From Treponema sp. (lineage in GTDB: Bacteria > Spirochaetota > Spirochaetia > Treponematales > Breznakiellaceae): a stretch of DNA of 36,311 bases. The DNA is taken from the NCBI GenBank assembly GCA_031268385.1, contig JAIRXH010000053.1, positions 1 through 36,311 on the forward strand, in the 5' to 3' direction. Shown here one piece after another: positions 1 through 7,636 of the stretch; position 1 is the stretch's first letter; every line of letters begins with the position of its first letter. The notes below the pieces were generated by a model. That model searched no databases and was not told the origin of the DNA. It saw only the letters and a list, made by a program, of their open reading frames with translations. Position numbers and translations under genes: made by a program.

Positions 1-213
1 GTTATAGGCGAAGGCAATTCCGATATACGCGGATACATCACCGCATGTATCAGCCTGGGGATAGACAAAACTGCGGAAGAAATGGGCGACATCGCCGTTG
101 CGGGAATCGAAGTCGGAGAACCGGGAGAATACATCACGGACAGCGACAGCCGGGTTCTCCGCAGCATGGGCAATGTTCTTCTCCGCGTTCCCGAGCTGCG
201 GAAGACTTTTTGA
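1..213 (+). CDS. C-terminal fragment of an unrecognised protein
   Basis: An open frame runs from the first base of the window to a TGA at 211-213 and encodes the last 70 residues of a protein whose start lies outside. The visible part begins VIGEGNSDIRGY and ends with VPELRKTF. It is acidic and soluble-looking, with no membrane segment and no motif I can assign. Its codon use (GGC, GCC and GAA rich) resembles the neighbouring real genes, which is why I accept the frame. I do not recognise the family. It is followed by a possible hairpin and then by a decayed ppdK fragment, so it may mark the edge of a rearranged segment. Confidence 0.6.
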   Translation, partial: VIGEGNSDIRGYITACISLGIDKTAEEMGDIAVAGIEVGEPGEYITDSDSRVLRSMGNVLLRVPELRKTF

Positions 214-214
214 A

Positions 215-253
215 GGGAGATGTCTGAAAAGCGGCGGCTTCCCGGACATCCCC
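215..253 (+). terminator. Possible hairpin after the first gene
   Basis: GATGTC at 219-224 pairs with GACATC at 245-250, extended by GGG/CCC with one bulged A. AAGC and GCTT form an inner stem. It starts two bases after the stop codon of the upstream gene, which fits a transcript end. There is no clear T-tract after it, so this is tentative. Confidence 0.3.
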
Positions 254-261
254 TCGATCCC

Positions 262-420
262 GCAGACCACAGATCGGGCCGGGTAAGCCGGCCGCGTTCC
301 ACCGCGAGGGCGATAAGTTCCTTGACGCGGGAATCCCGTGTACTGAAGGGATTGCCCTTGATGAGGTTAAAGAGGATATAATCGGGTATGAAGGCGGTAA
401 AGTTGTCGCGGGATATGCCT
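262..420 (-). pseudogene. Decayed duplicate of the 3' part of ppdK
   Basis: This stretch aligns without gaps over about 137 bases (284-420) to the complete ppdK at about 3851-3987, in the same orientation, with roughly 14 mismatches by eye. The homology starts near 262 with a two-base gap. Read on the minus strand it gives GISRDNFTAFIPDY...LTRPDL, where the intact gene has GISRDDFTAFMPDY...LTRPDL. Differences include D to N, M to I, T to I, N to K and L to R. It covers only about 50 codons. The downstream CGLCGEHG active-site segment and everything upstream are missing. About 13 bases at 421-434 also resemble ppdK around 4055, which could mean an internal deletion. It is a remnant, not a gene. 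Confidence 0.85.
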
Positions 421-459
421 GGCAAGGGCCGCCGGAGCGGTCAGGTAATAGGGGGATTC

Positions 460-2016
460 ATGGCGGTTACATTTCCCGGACAGGTTGAAAGGTGGGATGT
501 TTTCGAGGCGGCCGCCGGGGGCAGGGAAGACGGAAATCCCTTTACCGGATACGCCATACGGGGAACGTTCAGGAGCAAAAGCGAAACCGTAATGGCCGAT
601 GGTTTTTACGACGGCGGCGGCATATACCGTGTCCGGTTCATGCCCTCCTTTGAGGAAACATACGAGTTTGAAATAAGCGGCGATTTTTCGGGGGATTCCG
701 CTCCGGACACGCGGGGTTCCTTTACGGTCACTCCCCCAAAAAAGGGAAACCACGGACCGGTACGCGTCGCCGGACAATACCACTTCGCCTACGAGGACGG
801 TACGCCGTATTACCCTGTCGGGACCACCTGCTATGTATGGGAACTCCAGAGCGAAGAGCTCTGGAAAAAAACGCTTGAAACGCTGGCGCACAGTCCCTTC
901 AACAAGATACGTTTCTGTATTTTTCCCAAACACTACGATTACAACCTCGGGGAACCCTGTTCCTATCCCTACGAGGGCAGGCCCATGGACAGCTCCGTAT
1001 TGACAAAAGAAAATTTTTTGCAATACTCGGGCGCCGTACCGGGAAACAGCTGGGACTTTACCCGTTTCAACACGGAGCATTTCAGGCTCATCGACAAATC
1101 CGTGCGCGCCCTCCGCGATCTGGGCCTGGAGGCGGACATCATCATCATGCATCCTTATGATCGCTGGGGTTTCAGTACCATGAAAAGCGGAGAGGACGAC
1201 CTTTACTGGAAGTATGCCGCCGCGCGGTACGCGGCCTTCCGCAATGTATGGTGGTCGCTGGCAAACGAATACGATCTTATGCCGCAAAAAACCATCGCGG
1301 ACTGGGAACGCTGCGCGGCCATTCTCCGCAAAAAAGATCCGTACAACCACCTTCGTTCCATACACAACTGCCGTTTCTTTTACGATTATTCCCGGCCCTG
1401 GATAACCCATTGCAGCATACAGCGGCAGGATCTGTACAAGAGCGCGGAACATACCGCCGAATGGCGGCAGCGTTACAAAAAACCCGTCGTTCTTGATGAA
1501 ATTGCCTACGAGGGAAACATAGAGCACGGCTGGGGCAATATCAGCGGCAAGGAACTGGTGCGCCGTTTCTGGGAAGCCTCGTGCAGGGGCGGCTATGCAG
1601 GGCATGGCGAAACATTCACCGATCCTGAAAACATACTCTGGTGGTCCCACGGCGGGGAACTTCACGGCGAAAGTCCGGCGCGGCTGAAATTTTTGTCGGA
1701 CATACTCCGCGAGACTCCGGGACTCGGACTTTCCCCCATGGAGGGAAGCTGGGACGAGGTTGCCGCCAGGGCCGAAATTCCGGGAAACGGCCCCTCCGGA
1801 AACGGCGGTTATTACCTTTACTACTACGGTTTCATGCGGCCATCTTTCAGAAACTACTATTACGGCGAAGGCGGCGAATACCGGGCGGAACTTGTTGACA
1901 CCTGGGAAATGACAATCAGAGACTGCGGCGTTTTCCATGGAAAATTCCGGATAGACATGCCGGGAAAAGAATATATGGCTGTCCGCATCCGCGGGACAAA
2001 ACCGGAGGAATTGTAA
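460..2016 (+). CDS. Glycoside hydrolase-like protein, DUF5060/DUF4038/DUF5605 type
   Basis: The 518-residue protein has no signal peptide, so it should act in the cytoplasm on imported oligosaccharides. An N-terminal beta-rich DUF5060-like domain (about 1-110) precedes a TIM-barrel glycosidase-like domain and a C-terminal beta-rich segment (from about 435). WWSLANEYD carries a candidate acid/base Glu270, and PVVLDEIAYEGN carries a candidate nucleophile Glu347. These assignments are by analogy with clan GH-A enzymes. I chose the ATG at 460 because a GGGGG stretch lies just upstream and the sequence MAVTFPGQVERW begins a normal domain. An in-frame ATG at 388 would add 24 residues read antisense through the ppdK remnant. 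It sits 10 bases before a sugar-kinase gene, which suggests one catabolic unit. The substrate is unknown; related families act on plant polysaccharide side chains. Confidence 0.82.
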   Translation: MAVTFPGQVERWDVFEAAAGGREDGNPFTGYAIRGTFRSKSETVMADGFYDGGGIYRVRFMPSFEETYEFEISGDFSGDSAPDTRGSFTVTPPKKGNHGPVRVAGQYHFAYEDGTPYYPVGTTCYVWELQSEELWKKTLETLAHSPFNKIRFCIFPKHYDYNLGEPCSYPYEGRPMDSSVLTKENFLQYSGAVPGNSWDFTRFNTEHFRLIDKSVRALRDLGLEADIIIMHPYDRWGFSTMKSGEDDLYWKYAAARYAAFRNVWWSLANEYDLMPQKTIADWERCAAILRKKDPYNHLRSIHNCRFFYDYSRPWITHCSIQRQDLYKSAEHTAEWRQRYKKPVVLDEIAYEGNIEHGWGNISGKELVRRFWEASCRGGYAGHGETFTDPENILWWSHGGELHGESPARLKFLSDILRETPGLGLSPMEGSWDEVAARAEIPGNGPSGNGGYYLYYYGFMRPSFRNYYYGEGGEYRAELVDTWEMTIRDCGVFHGKFRIDMPGKEYMAVRIRGTKPEEL

Positions 2017-2026
2017 GGACCACACC

Positions 2027-3484
2027 ATGAACAAACAGTACATTCTCGCAATCGATCAAAGCACAAGCGGCACCAAGGCCCTCATCCTCGATGAAGAAGG
2101 ACGGGTCGTCTCCCAAACCGGGAGGGAGCACCGGCAGAAGATTTCGGCCGAAGGCTGGGTGTCCCATGATCCTGTGGAAATATACCGGAACACCATCGCC
2201 GCCGCCGCGGACGCGCTTTCGAGGCCGGGGATGGCCCCGCTTGTCGCCTGCGCCGCCGTAAGCAATCAGCGGGAAACGGCGCTTGTGTGGGACAGGAAGA
2301 CGGGCATCCCCGTTGACGACGCCGTCGTATGGCAGTGTTCCCGGGGGGCGGAGATCTGCGGGCGGATACGGGACATGGCAGAGGACATACAAAAAAAGAC
2401 GGGACTTCCCCTTTCACCCTATTTTTCCGCTTCGAAGGTAGCCTGGCTCCTTGAGCATACCGGCAATCTTCACAACAAAAACCTCTTCGCCGGAACCGTG
2501 GACAGCTGGCTCGTGTACAAGCTGACAGGAAATTTCAAAACCGACTGGTCCAACGCCTCCCGGACGCAGCTCCTCAACCTCCATACCCTCACGTGGGATC
2601 AGGATATATGCGGCAGCTTCGGCATTGATCCCGCGCTCCTCCCCGAAATCTGCGACAGCAACGCCTGTTTCGGCCATACCGACTTTGAGGGGCTCCTCCC
2701 CCGGCCCGTGCCGCTGCATTGCGCGATGGGAGATTCCCATGCCTCCCTCTTTGGCCAGGGCTGCCTTGAAAAGGGGATGGGGAAAGTCTCCTACGGCACC
2801 GGTTCTTCCGTCATGGTGAACACAGGGGAACAGCCTGTCTTCCGCGAAAACCTCTCGACATCCATCGCGTGGGGCATGAACGGCCGCGTAAACTACGCCC
2901 TTGAGGGAAACATCAACTATTCGGGGGCGGTCATCAAATGGCTGGTTGAAGACGTAAAACTTCTTTCATCCGCCGCCCTGGCGGGACATGAGGCCGCGGC
3001 GGCAAATCCCGAAGACACCACCTACCTCGTGCCGGCCTTCTCCGGCCTGGGGGCGCCCTACTGGGCGGAGGACGCAAAGGCGGCTTTTTGGGGAATGACC
3101 CGGAAAACAGGCCGGGCCGAATTGATCAAGGCCGCGGAAGAATGTATCGCGTACCAGATCGCCGATGTAATACGGACCATAGGGGAAGAAGGAATCACGC
3201 TCAGGGAATTGCGCATCGACGGCGGCGGCTCCGGTGACCGGTACCTCCTGCAGTTCCAGAGCGACATCCTCAATCTTCCCGTTTCCGTTTCCACCGCCGG
3301 GGAACTTTCCGGCATGGGCGCGGCCTACGCGGCGGGCCTGGCGCTAGGGATCTACGATCACGGGATCTTCAGCCGCCGTTCCAGCGCAGGCTATGAACCG
3401 ACAATGGACGGGGAAAGACGAAAGAGGCTTTACGGCGGCTGGCTCGAGGCGGTGCGCGCCGTCACCGGCGCGGGACGCGCCTGA
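2027..3484 (+). CDS. FGGY-family carbohydrate kinase, glycerol kinase-like
   Basis: This 485-residue protein should transfer phosphate from ATP to a polyol or sugar in the cytoplasm. The N-terminal phosphate loop reads AIDQSTSGTKA. NQRET (residues 80-84) and YFSASK (132-137) match the glycerol-binding Arg, Glu and Tyr of glycerol kinase. The ATP-side motif YGTGSS and a late GGGSGD are present. The catalytic Asp is in GDSHAS (Asp236), but the Gln that follows it in glycerol kinase is Ser here. The true substrate may therefore be a related polyol or ketose rather than glycerol. The start follows the glycosidase stop by 10 bases and has a GGA-rich upstream region. The partnership suggests that it phosphorylates a product released by the glycosidase. 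The FGGY family call is firm; glpK is not certain. Confidence 0.88.
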   Translation: MNKQYILAIDQSTSGTKALILDEEGRVVSQTGREHRQKISAEGWVSHDPVEIYRNTIAAAADALSRPGMAPLVACAAVSNQRETALVWDRKTGIPVDDAVVWQCSRGAEICGRIRDMAEDIQKKTGLPLSPYFSASKVAWLLEHTGNLHNKNLFAGTVDSWLVYKLTGNFKTDWSNASRTQLLNLHTLTWDQDICGSFGIDPALLPEICDSNACFGHTDFEGLLPRPVPLHCAMGDSHASLFGQGCLEKGMGKVSYGTGSSVMVNTGEQPVFRENLSTSIAWGMNGRVNYALEGNINYSGAVIKWLVEDVKLLSSAALAGHEAAAANPEDTTYLVPAFSGLGAPYWAEDAKAAFWGMTRKTGRAELIKAAEECIAYQIADVIRTIGEEGITLRELRIDGGGSGDRYLLQFQSDILNLPVSVSTAGELSGMGAAYAAGLALGIYDHGIFSRRSSAGYEPTMDGERRKRLYGGWLEAVRAVTGAGRA

Positions 3485-3511
3485 TATGTGCGGGCGAAAA
3501 CGCCGGGAAAC

Positions 3512-3595
3512 GCCCGGAGCGCGGAAGGGACGCCTCCGGGCAAGCAATTCCTGACTGGTTACAGGCCGAAAAGAGACCCTGTAAAAATAACAGGG
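3512..3595 (+). terminator. Two hairpins after the kinase gene
   Basis: GCCCGGAG at 3512-3519 pairs with CTCCGGGC at 3534-3541. CCCTGT at 3577-3582 pairs with ACAGGG at 3590-3595 around an A-rich loop. Either could end the glycosidase-kinase transcript. Neither has a long T-tract on the plus strand. Confidence 0.4.
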
Positions 3596-3611
3596 GGGAG
3601 GTGTATAAATA

Positions 3612-3639
3612 AAGAACCCCGCCTTCCGGCGGGGTTCTT
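3612..3639. terminator. Bidirectional rho-independent terminator
   Basis: A perfect 12-base-pair stem (AAGAACCCCGCC with GGCGGGGTTCTT) closes a TTCC loop. On the minus strand it is followed by TTTATTTAT, so it should terminate ppdK, whose stop is 36 bases upstream in that direction. On the plus strand the stem ends in TTCTTG and may back up termination of the kinase operon. Confidence 0.85.
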
Positions 3640-3674
3640 GTCACAAACCAGTTCCGGCGGGAACACGCGCGAAA

Positions 3675-6359
3675 TTACGTGGAAACCGCCGCGTCCCGTT
3701 CCAGTTCCGCCTGGGCCACCGCCAACAGCGCGATGGGGACCGAATAGGGGGAACAGGACACATAGTCAAGTCCCGAATCCATGCAGAAACGCACATTGGC
3801 CGGATTGGCCCCGTGCTCGCCGCAGAGGCCGCAGACCAGATCTGGCCGGGTAAGCCGGCCGCGTTCCACCGCGAGGGTAATAAGTTCCTTGACGCGGGAA
3901 TCCAGCGTACTGAAAGGATTGCCGTTGATAAGGTCAAAGAGGGTGTAATCGGGCATGAAGGCGGTAAAGTCATCACGGGATATGCCCAGCGTGGTCTGGG
4001 TAAGATCGTTGGTACCGAAACTGAAAAAGCGTCCGTACCTGGCAATCTCACCGGCGCCAAGGGCCGCCGCGGGAAGCTCTATCATGGTGCCTATCTGGTA
4101 TTCCACAGGCTTTGCCTTTTTCTCTTTGCGAAGGGCCTCTTCTATGTCAACAATGCCCGTGTAGCTTGAGCCTTCAATTTTTTTCCCGTAGGCAATCAGC
4201 TTGAGCTCCGAGGCGTTCATGACAATGGGCACCATAATCTCCGGCCGGGCGTCTATCTTTTCCTGCCTGAGTTTGAAAGTCGCCTCAAAGATCGCCTTTA
4301 CCTGCATGGCATAGATTTCGGGATAAGAAACCGCGATACGGCAGCCCCTGTGCCCCAGCATGGGGTTAAACTCGTGAAGCGCCTCGATCTGGGCAAGGAC
4401 CGCCGCCTTGCCGGGTTTTGTATTCCTGGTCTTCGCCACGTGGTTAAGATATGCCTTGAGTTCGTCGTCGTTGTGGGGCATAAATTCGTGAAGGGGCGAA
4501 TCCAGAAGCCGTATGGTCACTTCCTTGCCGGCCATTACCTTGAGAATACCGTAAAAATCCTCACGCTGCATGACCTGGAGTTTGGACAGCGCCTTGGTCC
4601 TGTCCTTGACATTGTCGGAGAGGAGCATTTCCCGAAACACATTGATACGCTCGGCCTTGAAGAACATGTGTTCGGTACGGCAGAGCCCGACGCCGCCGGC
4701 GCCGAAAGAAAGGGCCAGCGCCGCGTCACGGGGAGTATCCGCGTTGCACCGGACATGGAACTTCTTGAGGAAACTCTTGGTAAGATCGATAAAATCAAGA
4801 AGCCCCGATTCCTTGGGATCAGGCTCAATAAGATCCGCCGTCCCCTTGTACACGGTGGACTCGCCGTAGAAGGGCACGCTGACGGTAATGTAATCCCCCT
4901 CGTTGATGGAAAAATCACCGAGCGACGCCTTGTTACCCCTGATTTTGAGATCGGGGGCAACAAGGGATACCTTCCCGTACTGGCGGGCAACGACGGATGC
5001 GTGGGCCGAATAGCCCCCCTCGGCGGTAAGCACCCCGGTGCTCACCTCGATGGCCTTGACATCCTCGGCAAAAGAAGATTCCTTGCACAGGATAAAACGG
5101 TCGTCTTCTCCCTTTTGCTGGGCCAATTTTCTGGCTTCAAGAAGATCATCGGTACTGAAGTACACCTTCCCTATGGCCGCGCCGGGAGCGCCGGCAATTC
5201 CGCCCTGCCAGCTCCTGAACCCCTTGATACTGGAACCATTGATAACAGGATGAAGAATTTCGTTGAGCCGCAGCGGATCTATGGCCTTGACCACATACGC
5301 GTTATCCACACTTTTCCGTTTGGCAAGATCAAGGAGCAGTTTTATGTCCGACTGCGTTGACTTCTGATCGACAAGGCGCTGCTCTATAAGCCAGAGTTTC
5401 CCGTTTTCGACGGTAAAGCGCACCTGCCTTATTTCCTTGAATTTGTCTTCAAGAGTCCAGGCTATCTTCTGCAGCTGCTTGAGGTGAACCGGATCTATCT
5501 TGTTAATCTCCTGACCGGTCGCGCCCAGCTCGTTGAATTTTCCCCGGAAAAAATGTCCCTGCAGTTTTTTCTCCCCGGTAACCACATTCCGGCTGAAGAA
5601 GTCGCCGGAACAGGACGCCTTGCCGTAGTTTCCGTACACCATGGGCTGTATCAAAAGGGCCGTATCACGGTCGTTCTGATCATCCATCTGGAGCATCTTG
5701 GAGATCTCGCTCAGGGTTATGAGGATCTGTTCCCCTGCGGAATTGAAGAACCCGTCGGGAAAGTATTTGGCGTACTCGTCCATGTATTGTTCCGCGGACT
5801 TGTCAATAGGAACGGGCTTTTCCTTTTTGCCCAGCTCGTTGGAAGGCCCACCTATGCCCAGCATGCGGTTAAGGAGCTTTCCGCGTGCGGCAATTTCCTC
5901 CCGCTCCTTGCCCTTGTCTTCCAGTTCCTTTATCCGCTCCTCGATTTTAAGCATGCCGCGGAGCAGAAAGAGCACCTCATGCGCGGCAAAATCTTCGCCC
6001 ACCCAATTGGCAAAACCGCCTATGGTGGGTTTTACAAGACCGAAGTTATGCAGGGTCGGATACGTGGTAATGGCCAGATTGGAGGATATGACCACCTTGA
6101 GCAGCATGGGATTTTTCGCGTCTCCGAAGGTCTTGCCCACAATGGCGGCGCATTTGTCCAGAAAAGTACCGACATCCTTCTTTACGGACGCGGAATCTAT
6201 TTCCGAAGCGATGTCCGTATCAAGGATAAATCCGGGCAGAATGGGAAAGCCAAGTTCGGCAAATTCATTGGCCTGCCGTCCCCTGATTCCCAGCTTTTCA
6301 GACTCGATCTTTTTGGGGATGACATCGATCTGACTGAAAAAATGTATTCTGTTATCCAT
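3675..6359 (-). CDS. ppdK: Pyruvate, phosphate dikinase
   Basis: The enzyme interconverts pyruvate, ATP and Pi with PEP, AMP and PPi in the cytoplasm, and supports PPi-linked glycolysis in treponemes. The 894 residues show an ATP-grasp part ending in RFTVENGKLWLIEQR (about 314-328), a phosphohistidine loop GGYSAHASVVAR with His453, and a C-terminal PEP barrel. The barrel has LCRTEHMFF, MLGHRGCRI, GTMIELPAAAL, FSFGTNDLTQTTLG and CGLCGEHG, which carries the catalytic Cys. Length is near the usual 870-900. Two departures are visible: SAH replaces the usual TSH before the histidine, and Glu326 sits where other PPDKs have a Gln. GGGAGA lies upstream of the ATG. The preceding 138-base gap contains a hairpin repeat (6378-6407). 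A fragment of this gene is duplicated at 262-420. Confidence 0.94.
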   Translation of the reverse strand: MDNRIHFFSQIDVIPKKIESEKLGIRGRQANEFAELGFPILPGFILDTDIASEIDSASVKKDVGTFLDKCAAIVGKTFGDAKNPMLLKVVISSNLAITTYPTLHNFGLVKPTIGGFANWVGEDFAAHEVLFLLRGMLKIEERIKELEDKGKEREEIAARGKLLNRMLGIGGPSNELGKKEKPVPIDKSAEQYMDEYAKYFPDGFFNSAGEQILITLSEISKMLQMDDQNDRDTALLIQPMVYGNYGKASCSGDFFSRNVVTGEKKLQGHFFRGKFNELGATGQEINKIDPVHLKQLQKIAWTLEDKFKEIRQVRFTVENGKLWLIEQRLVDQKSTQSDIKLLLDLAKRKSVDNAYVVKAIDPLRLNEILHPVINGSSIKGFRSWQGGIAGAPGAAIGKVYFSTDDLLEARKLAQQKGEDDRFILCKESSFAEDVKAIEVSTGVLTAEGGYSAHASVVARQYGKVSLVAPDLKIRGNKASLGDFSINEGDYITVSVPFYGESTVYKGTADLIEPDPKESGLLDFIDLTKSFLKKFHVRCNADTPRDAALALSFGAGGVGLCRTEHMFFKAERINVFREMLLSDNVKDRTKALSKLQVMQREDFYGILKVMAGKEVTIRLLDSPLHEFMPHNDDELKAYLNHVAKTRNTKPGKAAVLAQIEALHEFNPMLGHRGCRIAVSYPEIYAMQVKAIFEATFKLRQEKIDARPEIMVPIVMNASELKLIAYGKKIEGSSYTGIVDIEEALRKEKKAKPVEYQIGTMIELPAAALGAGEIARYGRFFSFGTNDLTQTTLGISRDDFTAFMPDYTLFDLINGNPFSTLDSRVKELITLAVERGRLTRPDLVCGLCGEHGANPANVRFCMDSGLDYVSCSPYSVPIALLAVAQAELERDAAVST

Positions 6360-6377
6360 ACTTCTATTCTCCCGATT

Positions 6378-6407
6378 GAGGCTCTTTCAAAACATCAACT
6401 TTGAAAG
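6378..6407 (-). repeat. Leader hairpin repeat, copy 1 (upstream of ppdK)
   Basis: On the minus strand CTTTCAAA and TTTGAAAG form an 8-base-pair stem and are followed by AGCCTC, about 18 bases before the ppdK ATG. A 30-base window is identical at about 25 positions to 27177-27206, which precedes the cyclase gene on the other strand. In both places the element lies in the 5' leader in the same orientation relative to the gene. Confidence 0.7.
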
Positions 6408-6457
6408 AATGACCCTGGATTTGACGGGAAAAAACGGCTTGACGGCCGCTTTTTCCA

Positions 6458-6493
6458 GGCCGGTTTCACAACCGGCCAGATTCTGAAACCGGC
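6458..6493 (-). other. Competing GC-rich hairpins between two genes
   Basis: GGCCGGTT (6458-6465) pairs with AACCGGCC (6470-6477). Alternatively GCCGGTTTC (6459-6467) pairs with GAAACCGGC (6485-6493). The two structures exclude each other. They lie just downstream of the hypothetical gene's stop and about 100 bases upstream of ppdK. They could end the first transcript or act as a switch. No T-tract follows on the minus strand. Confidence 0.4.
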
Positions 6494-6497
6494 TCGA

Positions 6498-7568
6498 TTA
6501 ACCAAAGAGCCTTAAGACCGTGTTCACCGGACCGCGAAGGAAAGCCTCAAACTGATGGCTTGCCCCCTGGGCCAGATAGCGCTGCAGTTTCGCCACGTCC
6601 TTGATATCACTCCCGGCGACGGCAAATTCTATGGCGCTGCCGTGTTTTACCTTTCCCCACTTGAAGAGGGAATTAATATCAAGAATCCTCTCGCCTTCGT
6701 AATAGATATACACTTGCAGATTGGGGTATTTGGCGTTGTAGCTTGCCACAATCCGTTTCCACGCTTCAACATTGCCGTTGTGAAAAAGCTCGTTCTGAAC
6801 CACGACGGCATACCGGGGGGTCATTCTTGCCGGGCCCTTGGTCACGGGGGGGGGCGCGGCCGAAGCGGTAATCACCGGAGCGGCGATGCGCTGGGCCTCA
6901 TGCACCGGAGCGGGCGCGGAAGCTGCGGGCCTGCGGCCGCGTGGAGCGCCACGTCCGGCCTTCACCGCCTTCGGCGTGCCGGTCTTCCGGGGGGACTTCT
7001 TTTGGGGAGGAGCGGCGGCCTTCTTCAATTTTCTTACGGTAAAACCGCCTTTGAGCGCCGCGGCCGGAGGCTTTACCTTGGCCCCCTCAAAAAGCGCGGC
7101 GGCGGTTTCCGCCGCTTTCTGACAGTTCTCGTCGGCAGGCTCCCCGCCTTTGCCGGCATATACCACCAAAAGTTCCCGCTTCTTCATTCCGCCAAAACCG
7201 GCCAGCTCTTCGGGAATTTTAGGATTGGCCACAAGAAGGCCCATTTCAGGATGATGGTAGGCGGCGATAAGGTCAACCCCTTTCCATTTTTCAAAATCCT
7301 TCGCCAGTGACGCGGGATCGGCAACCACGGAAGCCAGATTGGAAGAAACGGCCCTGTAACCCATCTTGTCCACCAGCAGCATCCTTAAAAGCAGGGCCGC
7401 CCGTTCTCCGGATAGATCAATGTCTCCCATTTCAAAGAGAATGTCTCCCAGATTGTTGCTTTCACCGACTCCATCAATCACGTTTATTGTTTTTTTAATC
7501 TGACGTACCGCGGAATTGAACCCCGAACGGGTAGAAAGAAATTCCAGATTAGCAGCGTCTTTCGCCAT
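6498..7568 (-). CDS. Two-domain hypothetical protein with basic Ala/Pro linker
   Basis: This 356-residue protein has no signal peptide or membrane segment. Residues 1 to about 185 form a folded, partly helical region (MAKDAANLEFLSTRSG...). Residues about 186-270 are a low-complexity linker rich in Lys, Arg, Ala and Pro, with PRKTGTPK, AGRGAPRGRRP and repeated AP pairs, resembling histone H1-type tails. The C-terminal 90 residues (MTPRYAVVVQNELFH onward) look like a second compact domain. I cannot assign a family. Its position between ppdK and cfpA is the same as an uncharacterised gene in T. pallidum, so a role with the cytoplasmic filament is an inference. AGGAGG lies 6 bases before the ATG and directly after the cfpA terminator. 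Confidence 0.85.
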   Translation of the reverse strand: MAKDAANLEFLSTRSGFNSAVRQIKKTINVIDGVGESNNLGDILFEMGDIDLSGERAALLLRMLLVDKMGYRAVSSNLASVVADPASLAKDFEKWKGVDLIAAYHHPEMGLLVANPKIPEELAGFGGMKKRELLVVYAGKGGEPADENCQKAAETAAALFEGAKVKPPAAALKGGFTVRKLKKAAAPPQKKSPRKTGTPKAVKAGRGAPRGRRPAASAPAPVHEAQRIAAPVITASAAPPPVTKGPARMTPRYAVVVQNELFHNGNVEAWKRIVASYNAKYPNLQVYIYYEGERILDINSLFKWGKVKHGSAIEFAVAGSDIKDVAKLQRYLAQGASHQFEAFLRGPVNTVLRLFG

Positions 7569-7587
7569 TTTTTCCTCCTGCCAGAAA

Positions 7588-7612
7588 AAACGCCCCCGTA
7601 ACGGGGGCGTTT
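7588..7612 (-). terminator. Terminator between cfpA and the hypothetical gene
   Basis: AAACGCCCCCG and CGGGGGCGTTT form an 11-base-pair perfect stem with a 3-base loop. On the minus strand it is followed directly by TTTTTTCTGG. It is a textbook terminator for cfpA, but the T-tract runs straight into the AGGAGG and start codon of the next gene, leaving no room for a promoter between them. Confidence 0.88.
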
Positions 7613-7636
7613 CGGCTCACTTACCGATTGATTCTT

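Noticed and set aside
367..2043. Long minus-strand open frame (558 codons) opposite the glycosidase
   Set aside because: It is the antisense shadow of a gene with clear domains, has no family motif, and runs through the ppdK remnant.
4350..5360. Plus-strand open frame opposite ppdK
   Set aside because: Antisense to conserved PPDK motifs, with no ribosome site and no recognisable protein.
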